Translations under genes and position numbers: made by a program
The notes under the pieces: generated by a model
Database searches by the model: none
Told to the model about the DNA's origin: nothing
What the model saw: only the letters and a program-made list of their open reading frames with translations
Part shown: one piece after another, positions 35,431-48,181 of the stretch
Numbering within the stretch: position 1 is the stretch's first letter
How the letters are laid out: each line of letters begins with the position of its first letter
Assembly (NCBI GenBank): GCA_963513935.1
Contig: OY740765.1
Coordinates: 72,857,638-72,921,637, forward strand
DNA length: 64,000 nucleotides
Direction: 5' to 3'
DNA from: Aphrophora alni
Lineage: Eukaryota > Arthropoda > Insecta > Hemiptera > Aphrophoridae

Positions 35431-37942
35431 TATTATTGTTGCAGATTATTCATAGAATTGTATATAAGTTCTACTTGTCATTTTATATACAGTGATATTT
35501 AGAAAAGTTCTGTTCTCGATACAGTTGAACTTCTAATCAACTATACATGTGAAAACGTTGCAGCAGTGTTGAACCGAATATTTATAGATTGTGATATTTC
35601 AGGAAAAAATAGTTGGTATTATTACAGATTTTATAATGGATCAAATATAAAAAAAATGATGTTATTAAGTGACTTGTGAAAATCCATAACCCTGTGTATA
35701 GCTCACAGATTAAATCTACGTGTGACGGAAAATATTAAAAAATAACCATGTTATTAACCGGATAATATTAAAAACTGTAAAATGATAATTACTAATAGTT
35801 AAAATGAGTAATGTGTCTGCAGATAAGTTATGGAAGTTGTAAATTCAAAAGCTACTACTAACACTTTGAGGGAAGCAGGATGTCTTTTATGAGGAAGAAT
35901 TTGACATTAATAATTATTGAAAGACTGTTAGAAATATCCCTAACCATATTATAGTAATTCCGTTAGTAATAAGTGTTCAATTAACACCTCAAAAGTTTAC
36001 CATATAAATGACCCAAGATCTTCAACTAAGAGAATAACTAATTGTAATAATATGTAGTAATTGTAATAATAATAACATGGTAAACAAAAATAAACTTGCA
36101 CATCGAGAAAACTCCTTTTGGTCGCGAATAAAATGGAATTAAAGATGGGTCTAATTTTGAAAGAAATAGAACATGAAATGAAAAATAAAATAGTAGCTGA
36201 TCTAAAACAGTTTCTGAGACTGTTGTTAAAGATGCTCGGGAAGAAAGGCATCAACTGGTTCTGTTCCACTGTCGACCAAGGTAACAATTAAATCCAAATA
36301 GGCGTCAGTATTTGTAGGAACTTTTTGACTCCAAGGCCGCGGCAAAGAAGAGTTCACCTTCTATAATAGCAGGCACAGATTTAACGGTAAAACACTATAT
36401 AAAGCTTACTCTGTTGGACAGATAGGAAAACCCTTCGTCGTTTAGCAGCTTATATGAAATCACCTTTCTCGAACTTTATAATATCCAAATAATATATACA
36501 TTTGTATGTCTTCCAGCTATGTATGTACTTAATAGATCTTGTTTTCTAAAGCTGAGCAAGTGACTATTGACAAACGAAACAGACTTTCAGCAATGAAACC
36601 CAAATAATATTTAGTTTTTAAATAGTAATATAGAATAAACAATAAAGAAACAAAAACAACAACAACATGCTTCAGTTTTTATTTTTACATTTCATATCGG
36701 AATAAAATAATTATTACATAATTTTATTTGTTGATGTTTTTTTTTAGAATAAATCTAAAACATAAGTTTTCGAAATTCCGTGTTTCTTTTCAATACTGCC
36801 GGTTTTACCATTTACAAAATAATATTTCGAAGAAGTATTATAAATTCAAAATAGATTAATTTTATTTTAAAAGCGTATCCATCCCCAAAAGAAGTGTAAA
36901 TGAAGTGTAGTTCACATTCTTTTGATCCTTCTTACCATGAATAAAAAACGGCTCTCAGGAATTGTTTTATTTATTTATTTTTATTTCAGAAAAATTCATT
37001 GTAACCTATCGTCTTATACAGCAATTTTCAATCTGAAAAAAAATTTTCAAGTGAAAAAATGTCGTTATATCTGTCGTAGACATCAAAACACGGTAAAAAA
37101 CAATTAAAATAATCACACCTACATTTAGTTAGGTTAGGTTTGTAAAATTCAGAAAGAAATTATACTTACGAAATTCAGATTATTATTCAAATTATTAAAA
37201 ATAATTATTTACTATAATTAACTAATTTTTACTCCCATAGAAATAATAATCGTTTAAATACTAAACACTTTAAAATGTTAAATGTTTTGTATTTTTTCAG
37301 AACAATGATTATATATTTTTTAATTGTTCATAATACAATAAAATTTAGGAATATTTTAATAGTCTACATACTTTTAAAAAATCAGAAGATAAATACTTAT
37401 AACAAAATGAAATACTATTATTAATTTTCTGTTATAGTGTAAAAATAATTATGTTAGAAATACGGATCTAATACGCAAAAAACATCCATAACAAATTTAA
37501 AGAATAATATGAAATAAATATTCACTCATATTCGATTAAAAATATCAGCTGTGCAAGAGGAATTATTGTTCTGTAAATTATTTGACTAGTGATAATTCGG
37601 TTAAAAATTATTAGTTTTGTAAAATAATCGAAAGTTATTGGAATAATAAAAAAAAAAATATATTCCAATAATTTTCATTGGAGAAGCCCATCGCTAAGTG
37701 AAACTGTTATTCCTGTAGAATTTATACTTTACACTATTTCTACTGTTTAAAATTTGAAACTTTTCGCTTCTATATACATATTAAAACTAAAATAAATGTA
37801 AGTATCTTATGGAATATTTACTATGATAAACCTACTAATTGATTAATATAACTTTTTCGTATATTCTAAGTTCAAAAAATAATTTTACTAGTTTTCGTCT
37901 CTACCGAAACTAATTACTCATAAGGGTATTATCCCATAACAT
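35431..37942. other. AT-rich sequence, no gene supported
   Basis: A frame fragment near 36120-36290 could be read as a charged coiled-coil peptide with several breaks (IEHEMKNKIVADLK), perhaps a relic of a LINE ORF1, but this is too weak to call. The rest is uninformative. Confidence 0.4.
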
Positions 37943-39743
37943 TGTAACGTCTAAATTACCCACCTTGCAGTTTTAATTTTCATGAGTTCCAAATACTTTA
38001 ATCATAGCCGTCCATCATCTGCTGCAACCTGGTGGACAAACTTTGAAGGCGGCCTCGGGCGTTCTGACTCTGGACTTGACCCTTAGCAGATAACTTCAAG
38101 GGCAGAGTCTATCAAGTTCGGTTGTAATGTAAAGTCGTGCGCACATGACCATTTTCTGTCTTTTAATAGTCACTATAAGTACTTCAAAAATGAGTCAAAA
38201 TTTTGTGCGAGAATTATAAAAAACCGATACTAAATTTATACGTCAACGTACATACTTCAATGGTGTGCCTACCTACCGTCTCTCATAACATCTGACCATA
38301 AAAAAAACCATGTTTCATCATACCAGGTAACTCAAAGATTTTCATTTTTGAGTAAATTAAGTTGACCATATTAAGAAAATATGTATTTTTTTATTTCAGG
38401 AATGTAAAATTTAGAAATCTTTTCAATCATAATTAAATTTTAAGTTATCTGTAAATTCTTTTAAAGCGTAAATTCATATAATCTTTATAAAATCAAAGTA
38501 ATTAATCTTCATTATAAAATCGGTATAAAATCAAATTTATAATCTTCAGCTAATTATAAAATCAAAGCATTAATTAATGAAGCATTTAATTTAATTGCAA
38601 CTAATATTGTATTGCTTGTAAATTGTACTAGCTTAAATTCAATCAAAAGGAAAAGCTTCTTTTCTGTCTTTGATAACGTAAAGTCATTTTGTAATTTATT
38701 TATATAGCATTTTGTCTTTAAAGAAATTGCCTTTTTAAAAATAACTTAATTACAGAAAAATATGTTGCTCATAAACCTGCAACAGAAAAGTTTAAACCTG
38801 TCTAGAAGTGTCTATGCTCTATTTAATTACCATATGTATTTGTGCAGCAAAAGCTGGTTTAACCAAGGTGGAACAAGAAACTGAGTTCCAGCAGAGTTTC
38901 AAGTTCATGCAAAAACTGAGGACTTCCTAAGTCATAAAAACAAAAACGCAAAATAATAAACAATTTAGTCTGAGAGTTAACTTAGTGAAAAATAAACTTG
39001 AACTGTCTCTGTAGAATAATTTTGAATGTTTGATGAGTTAGAGGTAGTAAAATTTCTTTTGTAAAAAAAAAAAAAAAAATATGTACAAAACGTAAAAATA
39101 AAAATGGATGGGATATGCATGCTTTTTCGGCTTCACGACCCCAAAGGGGTTAACCTTCAAAATTAAAAAACAATTGACGTCAATATAATTTATTTTTTTT
39201 AAATATATAATCAGAATAAATAAATTTACCTTTGTTAAAATATATGGTTAAAATTAATCTTCCTTTTCAGTTGGCCAACTTACTTTTTACAGGTTTAATT
39301 AATCAATTGTCATATATTATGTGTAATTAATAAGTCAAAAGTTGTTAACTTTAATATATGTAATTTTAAAACTAAATTTTGTAACTCCTAATATTTTGAT
39401 ATATTATTTTTTAATTTTAAAATTCACTCAGTAACTAATTGTATGGGGGGGGGGGGTTGATTCAAATAATGTGTAAAACTTTCTTTTTTTTTGGGGCGTA
39501 TAATAATGTAAAATATATATAAATACTTTCAATTAGTTCTACTTATTTATTAAATAAGTGAAATCTGCTAATCTATGTTACATGTTTTTTGTGTAAATGG
39601 TTAACTTGATTTTGTCCAGAGTTAAATAAATTGCAGGTCAATTGAAATTCTAATTCTTCTCTTTCAAACATGTTACCAACCTGGTTCGAAAAATTAAACT
39701 TTTAAGGATCTCCTCTTGAAATTCTTAAATAATCATGGTGACA
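37943..39743 (+). mobile_element. Old diverged LTR of the same Gypsy lineage, plus orientation
   Basis: Starts TGTAACGTCTAAATTACCC, ends GGTGACA, 1801 bp. It keeps the family landmarks in the order expected for the reverse orientation of the LTRs at 40-50 kb: a GC-rich block near the 5' end (38005-38150), GCATGCTTTTTCGGCTTCAC followed by ACCCCAAAGGGGTTAACCTT and AATTGACGTCAAT near 39117-39185. It is followed at once by a primer-binding site, so it is a 5' LTR. Confidence 0.78.
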
Positions 39744-40366
39744 TGTTTTTGGTAGCAGAGCGTGGTTTGTGAAAAATTTGGAACCATAAAATTTTATAAA
39801 TTTAAATTGATTTTGTGCTACATAAACTTCCTTTTTTTAAAAATTTCAGTATATTTCGTAGACATAACAACAGTTGTTGATGAAACTTTAAAAAAAAAAA
39901 AAAAAAAAATTAATTAACTCATACTTCTTAAACTAACTTACATATACACTTTTCTCAAGAACATCTGGACAGATTTTGATAATTTTTTTTTTTACATTAT
40001 TTTTTTTTCTGTAAATTTCTAAGCTTAGAAGGTCTTATTGAAAATACAAAAAAAATAATAATAATAAAAATACAAAAATAGATAAAAACTTATAAAAAAA
40101 AATTAATAAATTAAAAAAAAAAACTTTTGCTTGTTTGACCTTAGGTTAAATTTTTTTTTTGATCCAATATCTTGCACCACAATTCAGTACCATTACACTT
40201 TAATTGGTTGGTTTTCAGATATGGGTCACTCTATAATACACTTTACGACAGACACACCTTTTTTTTACATATCTTTTTTTGTAACACTCAAACCGATTTT
40301 GATGAAATTTTTTTAACATTATTTTTTTTTTATTAAATTAAAGTTTTTTTTTTTTGGGGGTATCAT
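39744..40366 (+). mobile_element. Leader remnant of the old Gypsy element, with primer-binding site
   Basis: TGGTAGCAGAGCGTGG at 39750-39765 is identical to the primer-binding site of the intact element (48523-48538, minus strand). After about 200 bp the leader loses similarity and becomes low-complexity A- and T-rich sequence with ACAGATTTTGAT and ACCGATTTTGATGAAATTT boxes. The remainder of this element is missing. The young Gypsy element starts at its right edge. Confidence 0.65.
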
Positions 40367-42456
40367 TGTTACCAGGGGACTTAAATTTAATAAAGGCGGA
40401 ACTAAAATGGTAACGATGTTTGAAAAGAAAAATAAAAAAAAACAAAGACAAGTTTAATAATTAACAAGGCTCAAGTTTATTGAAAACAGAAAGAAATTTC
40501 GACGGTTCAGACTTTGTCATTTACAACAAAAGACATCCTGACACAAATCATCAGTAAAAAAAAAAAAAAAACTTATGATTAACAAGATCATAAATTGTAA
40601 AAATTATAAGCCCTTAATTGTAACATATAATAATTTAGATAAAAAAAATTAATCAACAGATTCTAAACATTTATCCCCCCCTTTTAGTATATATATATAT
40701 GTTTATAGTTACAAAAATTTAACAATAAAAAAAAGACAATGAGCACAGCTTAATAATTCACAGAATTATAATTAATCAAAAAAAAAGATTATACGCCCTT
40801 AAAGTAAAAGTATAATAATTTAAAAAAAAAATTAATCAAGATTTTCAAAAAAAAAAAAAAAAAACTTATCCCCCCCTTTTTAGTTTAGTTTATAAGATGA
40901 TAGTTTCCTTTTAAACAGTAACAGAAATTAACAAAATATAAAAGAGCTTGATATTTTAAGTTCAAGAAAGATCATATCTATAGTTAACATGTTTATCACT
41001 AAACTAAAGTAACATAATATAATTGGTTTGAAAATTTCTTAAAAAAAAAAAAAAGAAACTGTATTGGCCAATAAATTTATATTTAAATAAAAAAAAAAAA
41101 AGGAAAATAATTTAGGATTTTGAAATTTTGTTAATTGACGTCAATTATTTTAATTTAGAAACTAACCTCTTGGAGGTTGTTAGGACCGAAAATTGCATGC
41201 AGGCTCCACCCAATAAATTGTTATATAATTTATAAATAATTACAAAAGTCTACATCTAGAAAATAGTTTGAAGGAACACATATTTGCGGAAGTAAATTTA
41301 GGCACATAAATCATATGAGTTAGTTAAAGTTCAGTAAAGTCAGCTGTAAAAAAAAGGACATCACTTTTATGCACTTGAAAATCTGAAGTTATGTGATGCA
41401 AAAACGTGTTTTGCCAACAGGACGAAACTTGCTAGGATGATTCGCTGGTTTGCGCAATATGAGACAAGAATTTCTCTATTTCTCCTACCAGCATATTGGC
41501 TGTGGCAAACAAAAAACACGTTTCTTTTAGCGTCTGTGCAAGATCAGACATGTTGTAGCATTAATGTTCTTTATTGAAGAAAATATCTGGTTATTTGTCA
41601 AAATTAAAGTAAATTAATTGCATCACAGAAATTCGTTAAGATAGTAATTTTATTAAAAGCTTCTTAGATGATTATAAATTTATTTATATATATAGTTTTG
41701 TTTTAAAAGAAAGCTTGTATAAGACTTGTAAGATTCTTCAAAAGTCTATAAAACGAAATTTTCTGATTTAGAAGAAATTTCTCTAATTGTTTTATATTTG
41801 ACATGTTCAATAGGATATTCTGATCATTTAATGTTCAACATTAGTCTGCACTTATTTCACAAAATTGTTCAAAACTTAAAATGTGCCTTTACAAGGTTTT
41901 GTAAATGATGTTTTAAGAAAAGAAAATTTTTATAATCATTTAGTTTCAAAAGAAAATAGAATATTAAATAAAACATGAAATACATATTTTAAAGAATACA
42001 TGATAATTAACAAATTATTTTAAAAATTAACAAAATATATAATATGACAAAATCTGTAAGGTTGAAGTACCTGGTTAATCCTGTCGCAGTTCACGTGAGC
42101 ATGTACCGAGAAAAATGATGGTTATTTTAACATTTTGAACTAGGTTATTTAAACTAAAACGCACGAACTGTAAATTAACATGATGTTGTATGAGACTTGT
42201 AAGGTTAGAGAGAAAAAAAACTTTTGTTAGATGAGTGATGCAGAATGTAGACCATGTTGTTATCACATCTAGACTGTGGACCGGGTATTAGAGAAGCTAG
42301 CTTGACCGGCGAATGGACTTTGTGTTCGGTATCAGGCGATGCTTGGTTTTGGAGCGGGCTGCCAGGTGCCAGCATCTGTCAAGGGACGGAAATTGGACGT
42401 GGAAGAGTGTTAATGAAGTTATATTGCGGATGTGCTTTTTGAATTTAAATGCTACA
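40367..42456 (-). repeat. 3' LTR of the Gypsy element
   Basis: 2090 bp, TGTTACC...GCTACA as read on the plus strand (TG/CA ends). Carries several homopolymer A runs and a CCCCCCTTTTTAGTTTAG box. The GC-richer block at 42290-42410 is the start of the LTR in the element's own direction and may hold its promoter (inference). Open frames at 42075-42521 lie in it and recur at 50246-50749; they are not genes. Confidence 0.94.
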
Positions 42457-42474
42457 GCTCTCCCCCCCCGAAAG
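42457..42474 (-). promoter_or_regulatory. Polypurine tract
   Basis: On the minus strand CTTTCGGGGGGGGAGAGC lies directly before the 3' LTR, the position and composition of a plus-strand primer. Confidence 0.75.
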
Positions 42475-43238
42475 ACGGAGTTAGTGTAGAAAAGAAAGGG
42501 GGCCAGAAGGGCCTCCCACAAAATTTAGAAAAGGAGAGAGAGAGTGTGCTTTAAGGGGTAAAAAAAAAATTTCCTCTCAGACAGGTGTTTTAGACCTCGA
42601 GATAAACAAAAGACAAACTAAGACTAACATGCATAGCGAGTGCCACATTAACTATATGTAGTTCGACAGAACCGGTCAGTATACCTTCACCAAGATAAAC
42701 AACAAAGAACAAATGCACCAAACTTAACTATTAAGAAGATGGACTCACTATGTCCTCGTCCGAAGACGTTATGGTGACGAAGAAATAGAAGAGTTCATGA
42801 CGCTCTCTATATTCTCGTCGCATCGATTACACCCGCGAAGTGCTCGATGTTAAGATATGTCTAGATAGGGTAACATGTCAGGTACATGTAGCGGCCATTG
42901 CCGTAAAGTGGAACCTCATAGTTGATCAGACTATGGGTTGAAAAGCGTCAAGTCCGGGAAACAGTGAGATATATCACTGGACAAGGAAAATCAAAATCTC
43001 TTCGCCTGCAAACATCTATACAGATTACGGCACGGAGGGGCTCTAGGAGAGCTCAACCCACCGATGCCCAAACATACAGATGTGCATTTGGCTTAGAGGA
43101 AACACGGCTTGGTTCCGTATTTTATTATGTTCTGCAGTGCACAGAAAGAAGACTACCAGATGACAATTTGTGCGGGTCAAGAAAGATCAGAAAGAAAATT
43201 AAATCGTAAAGGAGAAGGTTCTAGAAATTTGTTAATAT
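42475..43238 (-). other. Untranslated tail of the Gypsy element
   Basis: Internal region between the gag-pol stop and the polypurine tract. It has no long minus-strand frame and no envelope-like sequence. The plus-strand frame at 42922-43209 is antisense to the element and shows no similarity. Confidence 0.6.
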
Positions 43239-46200
43239 TTAATTTATATGATGAGGTTTGAGTTGCTCGACGTGTGCTTTTTTAATAAAACGAGGTGAAT
43301 TGGCGAAAGAAAGCGCAACGGTAACGGGAGTAAGAAAATCAATGATCCGGAAGGGACCGGACCATCGTGGCATCAATTTAGCAGCTCGCTTGTCTATGGC
43401 GGAGCTCAGAGGGTGTGTTTTACACCAGACAAGATCGTTGATTTTATACAGATGAGGCTTCCTGAATTTGTTATAGGTCTTTTCGGCCTTTTGGTGCGCT
43501 TTCATTATATTGTCTTTGGCCTGGCGCCAAACTTGTGATGGATTAGTATTAGGTTTTGGAAGGAGATCGTGTATGTTCCAGCTGAGACTCAGTGGTGTAT
43601 TGGGGAGAAAATTAAAAAGAATGCTAAAAGGTGTTGCTTTAAGAGTCTCATGATGTGCGAAATTGAAAGCCAGCTGAAGCCAGCAAAGGGAGTCGTCCCA
43701 AGAGGATTGATTTTTGGAGTGATAGGCGATAAGGGCTGCCTTAAGGTTTCGGTTAAGTCTTTCCGCATTATTAGGTTGGGGGTGATAAGGAGATAAAGTT
43801 GCATGCTTAATACCGCGAGAAAAACAAAAGTTGCGGAAGACATGTGATACAAAACATTGTGCATTGTCAGAGATTATTATCTTTGGAAAACCGAAATTTT
43901 GAAAAATGTTTTGGCTTAAGGCCTTAATTGTACTGTGGGAAGTTGCATCTCTGACAGGCATGAGCCAGGTGAATTTTGAGAACTGGTCAACTGCGACCAG
44001 TATCATGTTGTAGCCCTGTTTTGTCCTAGGAAGCTGTCCGACGTAGTCGATATGTAATTTTTCCATGGGACGATTGGGAACCGTTGAGGCAAGGTATCCT
44101 AATTTGGAGTTGTGAGCGGGTTTGCTTACAGCGCACACCGAACAAGCTCGCACTTTAGACGTGACATCCTGTTTTAAAGTTGGCCAATAAAAATTCTCCT
44201 TTACCTTAAACAAAGTTTTAAGTACTCCAAGATGACCACCCACAACGGAGTCGTGATGATAATTAATCACCAGGTCGACTAAGGACTGAGGTAAATAAAT
44301 TCTGGTGGGCTTTTCCAGATGATTTTTCAGGCAAAGTACACCCTTACTTAAACAGTACTTCTCCGAAGAGATGTTCTGTTCGAGGTCGGCAATGATATTT
44401 TTCAAAATAGGATCGGCCTTTTGATGAGTCTGGATGTCATGAAAAGCTAGAGGAAAATTTGTGAGGAGACTGGTACACGAAAAGGTGACATTTTCTTCGT
44501 TGAAATTTTCCGGTTCAAACATGCGCGAGAGGGAGTCTGCTATGATGTTCTGAGTTCCTCTTATGTGCGCTACCTTAAATTTCAATGAAGTCAGCTTGGC
44601 AATCCACCGGCCTAATTTACCAAGTTGACGAGGACGTGCTAAAAGCCAAGAAAGGGCTTGGTTGTCGGTTTCTAATAGGAATTCCCGATGTTCTAGATAT
44701 TGCCTAAATTTCTCCACTCCAAAAACTACTGCTAGGCATTCGGCTTCATATGCAGATGAGGCTTTTCTTTCTGCAGGTGTTAAAGTACGTGAAGCGTACG
44801 CTATGGGCTGTCGTGAGCCGTCAATTTCTTGGAGTAGAACTGCTCCAAGGGCCACCGAGCTCGCATCCGTTTGCAGGATGAATGGTTTGGCGAAATCGGC
44901 CATCCGGAGAACCGGAGGCTGAGTTATTGCCTCCCGAAGATGTTTAAAAGCTTTCTCTTGTTCAGCTTGCCAAGAGAATTTTTGGCCCTTCCTCCGAAGC
45001 AGATTTAAAGGCGCAGCGTGCTCCGCGAAATTTGGAATGAATTTAGCAAAGAAATTGACCATTCCGATGAATCTGGAAACGGCCTTAGGGTTCTTGGGTT
45101 GCGGAAAATTTCTAATTGCTTTTGTTCTAGATGGGTCGATTTGCACGCCACGAGAAGAAACTAGGTGTCCTAAAAAGCTTATCTCATTCACAGCGAAACG
45201 GACCTTATCTGGGTTAACAGTCAAGCCAGCCCGCCGCAAACGAGTAAGGACTTCGCGAAGATGTTTTTGATGCTCTTCCCAAGTTTTGGAGTAGATGACT
45301 AGGTCATCCAGATAATTAAAAATGAATTTGAATTTGATGTCATGGAAGACCTGATCCAAGAGTCTGGTAAGCACTTGGGCACCAGTACAGAGTCCAAAAG
45401 GGACTCGAGTAAACTGATAAAGCATCCAAGGAGTACAAAAGCTGGTAATTTGTTTGGACTTTTGAGACAAAGGGATTTGATGATAAGCTGAATTTAGATC
45501 GAATACTGTGAAATATTTGGCACCGACAAACCAGTTAAAACTTTGATGTAAATTAGGTAGCGGCACCGCTTCGACGACGATGTTTTGATTGAGCCTCCGA
45601 TAATCAATCACCATCCTTGTTTTCTTTTCGGGATGTTGAACCAGAAAAACAGGGGATGCATATGCCGACCGGCTGGGTTCTACTACTCCTGAATCTAACA
45701 ACTCGTTGATGTGTTCGCGGAGGTATTCCATTTTGGGAGGTGCCAATTGGTATGGAGAACACTTGACCGGAGTGTTGTCCTTCAGTTGAATATCGTATTC
45801 AACTAGATGTGTTAGACCTAACCTTTTTGTGAGTACCTGAGGAAAATCATTAATTATTTTTTGAATGGTGTTTTTATCGTTCTTTTGAAGATGACCTAAA
45901 GGATCAGGAGCAGTAGATTCAGATGTTGTGGACACTATAGGTTTATACGCAGAATTACTGAAATTACATAGAGGAAAAACAATAGACCTTGAAAATTTAA
46001 AATAGAAGTTTTTTGCTGAAAGATCAAGTACCAGTCCCGTTTTAGATATGAAATCTGACCCGAGGATCAGAGGACACGACAACTTATGCGCCACCAGAAA
46101 ATCCACATTCCAACTACAATGTTCCATTTTAAGATGAAGACGACAAGAGTAGGAAATGGGCAACCTTTTTCCAGAAGCCGTGACACAATCAGCCTTCACC

Positions 46201-47789
46201 CTGGTTATGGATTTAAAAGCCTTGGTGTTCTTTAATTTTTTAAAAAGGGCTTTAGAAATGACGCATCTTACTGAACCGGAGTCCAGCAGAGCTTTAACTT
46301 TAACTTGCCCAAAAGCTACTTCCACCAAAGGCAAAAACTGATCGTTCAGACCCCTAGATTTAAGAGAAATGTTATTTTTTTTTTGAAGTTTGTAGTTGGA
46401 AAGCTTAGAGCTGGAATAGGTTTGCCTGGACCTATTCCGTAGAGAGAAGAATTTACAGCCCCAGATATAGTGACCGGGTATGCCACAATGATAACAGATG
46501 GGAGTAACGTAATTTTGAATTTTATTGCCGAAATTGTTTCTTCTTAAATAGGAAATTGAGTTTAAATTTTGAAAAGATGGTTTATTAAAGAAATGTGGTT
46601 TCGTGTTATGTTTAAGTCCGATGTGGTTGGTTTTAAAATGGGAGACTGGCCTGCGCCTGTTTTTGGGAGGGTATTGCCTTGTTGGAGGCCGGTTCCGACA
46701 TTCTGGGCTTCTATGTCCCGGCTGTCCACAACTGTAACAGACCACTGGTCTTGTAGGTCTAAAATCAGTACTTCTACCTTCGGGTCTCACTAATGGAGCC
46801 CTTTGCCTGTCAGTATACATGACATTATTGACATGTGCGCAGAGTCTATCTAAGTCTGCAAAGTTTTTAGGTTTGGCAACAAAAACTAAGCAGTTGCGGA
46901 CTTCCGGAGACAGTCCCTCCAGAATGACGTCCGTGACCTCCAATTCGGACTTATCTAAATTTAAAGTTTCTGCAGCCTCTTTAATTTGATTAACAAAAAT
47001 GTGCACCGCCTCGTTAGTCTTCTGGGGCCTATAAAATAACTCCTGCACTAGAGAAGCCAACCTTTTCGAAGGTATGAAGAGACTTAAGGCCTCTTTGTGA
47101 AAAGTCTTAAATGTCTGATGTCTAATCAGACATGAATTTAAAGGGCCCTGAGCATAGGGCATCAGAACATTATTAATGTTTAAAGCTACGTCCGGGTAGG
47201 TTTTGACTATTTTTAAAGAAATTTTAAAAAAATTCAATAATTTGTCAAGGTCGAACCCATCTGTCTGAGGAATTGTCTTAATTATTTGTTCGGCAGGATG
47301 ACTTAATTTTCCGTATAAGGAAATGTATGGACAGCCTTTCGAACTGCTAGGAGTGGTTTGCTGAGGATCGAAAGCTTTAAATTTTTCTTCGAGTGTTGCG
47401 AAATTGTTATGTAGCTCGGCCAGATCCCGTGGCACGTTGTTGTCTGCAACTTTTAGTTGCTCAGTTTGCACCCGAGTTAGGAACTCTATTCGTCTTCCGA
47501 AGGCATTCATCCGCGCGCGAAAACGATGTATTCTGTAACCCTTTTCTGGATCTAAGTTCTCCAGGTCATCCTGTAAGATGAACAAGGAGTTTTGCGCTAG
47601 CGATATCTGCTGCAAAAGGATCTCTTCGGTGAAGTTTCCCATTTCGGGCTCGACGCTGTTCTGCAGAAGGGACCTAAGAGAGGTTCGCATTTTAGTTACA
47701 ATGTCTTTTTCACCACCTCTAGCTACTACCTCAAAAGCAAGCTCGGTATTCTTTAACGTGTCCACTAATCGCAGCAAATCCACTGCCAT
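43239..47789 (-). CDS. Gag-Pol polyprotein of the Ty3/Gypsy element (single intact frame)
   Basis: 1516 residues from an ATG at 47789, encoding the structural and replication proteins of an LTR retrotransposon. Order: Gag about 1-345; two CCHC zinc knuckles (CYSCGQPGHRSPEC near 351 and CYHCGIPGHYIWGC near 431); aspartic protease (LLDSGSVRCVIS, D near 503); reverse transcriptase with RMVIDYRRLN and YLDDLVIYS (Y near 826); RNase H (QTDASSVALGAV near 973, then SAYEAECLAV); integrase zinc finger (H..H near 1174-1184, C..C near 1211-1215) and catalytic core (HIDYVGQ D near 1245, SDNAQCF D near 1306, NNAERLN E near 1339). The RT-RNaseH-integrase order defines Ty3/Gypsy. No chromodomain or env. Gag and Pol share one frame, so no frameshift signal is needed. 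All catalytic motifs are present; it may be competent. Confidence 0.96.
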   Translation of the reverse strand: MAVDLLRLVDTLKNTELAFEVVARGGEKDIVTKMRTSLRSLLQNSVEPEMGNFTEEILLQQISLAQNSLFILQDDLENLDPEKGYRIHRFRARMNAFGRRIEFLTRVQTEQLKVADNNVPRDLAELHNNFATLEEKFKAFDPQQTTPSSSKGCPYISLYGKLSHPAEQIIKTIPQTDGFDLDKLLNFFKISLKIVKTYPDVALNINNVLMPYAQGPLNSCLIRHQTFKTFHKEALSLFIPSKRLASLVQELFYRPQKTNEAVHIFVNQIKEAAETLNLDKSELEVTDVILEGLSPEVRNCLVFVAKPKNFADLDRLCAHVNNVMYTDRQRAPLVRPEGRSTDFRPTRPVVCYSCGQPGHRSPECRNRPPTRQYPPKNRRRPVSHFKTNHIGLKHNTKPHFFNKPSFQNLNSISYLRRNNFGNKIQNYVTPICYHCGIPGHYIWGCKFFSLRNRSRQTYSSSKLSNYKLQKKNNISLKSRGLNDQFLPLVEVAFGQVKVKALLDSGSVRCVISKALFKKLKNTKAFKSITRVKADCVTASGKRLPISYSCRLHLKMEHCSWNVDFLVAHKLSCPLILGSDFISKTGLVLDLSAKNFYFKFSRSIVFPLCNFSNSAYKPIVSTTSESTAPDPLGHLQKNDKNTIQKIINDFPQVLTKRLGLTHLVEYDIQLKDNTPVKCSPYQLAPPKMEYLREHINELLDSGVVEPSRSAYASPVFLVQHPEKKTRMVIDYRRLNQNIVVEAVPLPNLHQSFNWFVGAKYFTVFDLNSAYHQIPLSQKSKQITSFCTPWMLYQFTRVPFGLCTGAQVLTRLLDQVFHDIKFKFIFNYLDDLVIYSKTWEEHQKHLREVLTRLRRAGLTVNPDKVRFAVNEISFLGHLVSSRGVQIDPSRTKAIRNFPQPKNPKAVSRFIGMVNFFAKFIPNFAEHAAPLNLLRRKGQKFSWQAEQEKAFKHLREAITQPPVLRMADFAKPFILQTDASSVALGAVLLQEIDGSRQPIAYASRTLTPAERKASSAYEAECLAVVFGVEKFRQYLEHREFLLETDNQALSWLLARPRQLGKLGRWIAKLTSLKFKVAHIRGTQNIIADSLSRMFEPENFNEENVTFSCTSLLTNFPLAFHDIQTHQKADPILKNIIADLEQNISSEKYCLSKGVLCLKNHLEKPTRIYLPQSLVDLVINYHHDSVVGGHLGVLKTLFKVKENFYWPTLKQDVTSKVRACSVCAVSKPAHNSKLGYLASTVPNRPMEKLHIDYVGQLPRTKQGYNMILVAVDQFSKFTWLMPVRDATSHSTIKALSQNIFQNFGFPKIIISDNAQCFVSHVFRNFCFSRGIKHATLSPYHPQPNNAERLNRNLKAALIAYHSKNQSSWDDSLCWLQLAFNFAHHETLKATPFSILFNFLPNTPLSLSWNIHDLLPKPNTNPSQVWRQAKDNIMKAHQKAEKTYNKFRKPHLYKINDLVWCKTHPLSSAIDKRAAKLMPRWSGPFRIIDFLTPVTVALSFANSPRFIKKAHVEQLKPHHIN

Positions 47790-48149
47790 CTTAACTGTTG
47801 CTGATAATAATAGATAAAAATAAAAAAAAATAAACCAAGTAATTTAAAAAAAATTTCTTTTAAGAAGATGCCCAAAAAAAAAAAATTAAAGAGCCAGAGA
47901 AAGACTCAAGTATTATATGTAGTGTAGCTGTTGTGTATATGTGTGTGTGTAAGTATGAATCAATACAGACAACGAAAGAAAACTCGAGAAAATTTTTGAA
48001 GGAGTTTTTGAAATTTTTTTTTGTTTTTTTTTTTTTGTTTTTTTTAACTATTTTTGGATTTTATTATTTATTTAAAATTTTTTTGGATTCCCGAATGACC
48101 CCGCTGTCTGGATCAAATTCAGTGAATGAGTCGTGTGCAGTGTATGTAA

Positions 48150-48181
<32 letters not shown>

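Noticed and set aside
35990..36290. LINE ORF1 relic
   Set aside because: Only a short charged peptide could be read, with several breaks and no diagnostic motif.
38010..38150. Possible minus-strand terminal exon (open frame near QSLSTRLQQMMDGYD)
   Set aside because: The GC-rich block matches the start of an LTR of the local Gypsy lineage, at the expected place after TGTAACG at 37943.
42254..42442. Small protein conserved in two copies (also at 50425-50613)
   Set aside because: Both copies lie in the two LTRs of one element, so conservation is due to LTR identity.
42922..43209. Plus-strand 95-codon frame in the Gypsy tail as an accessory gene
   Set aside because: Antisense to the element and without similarity or start context.
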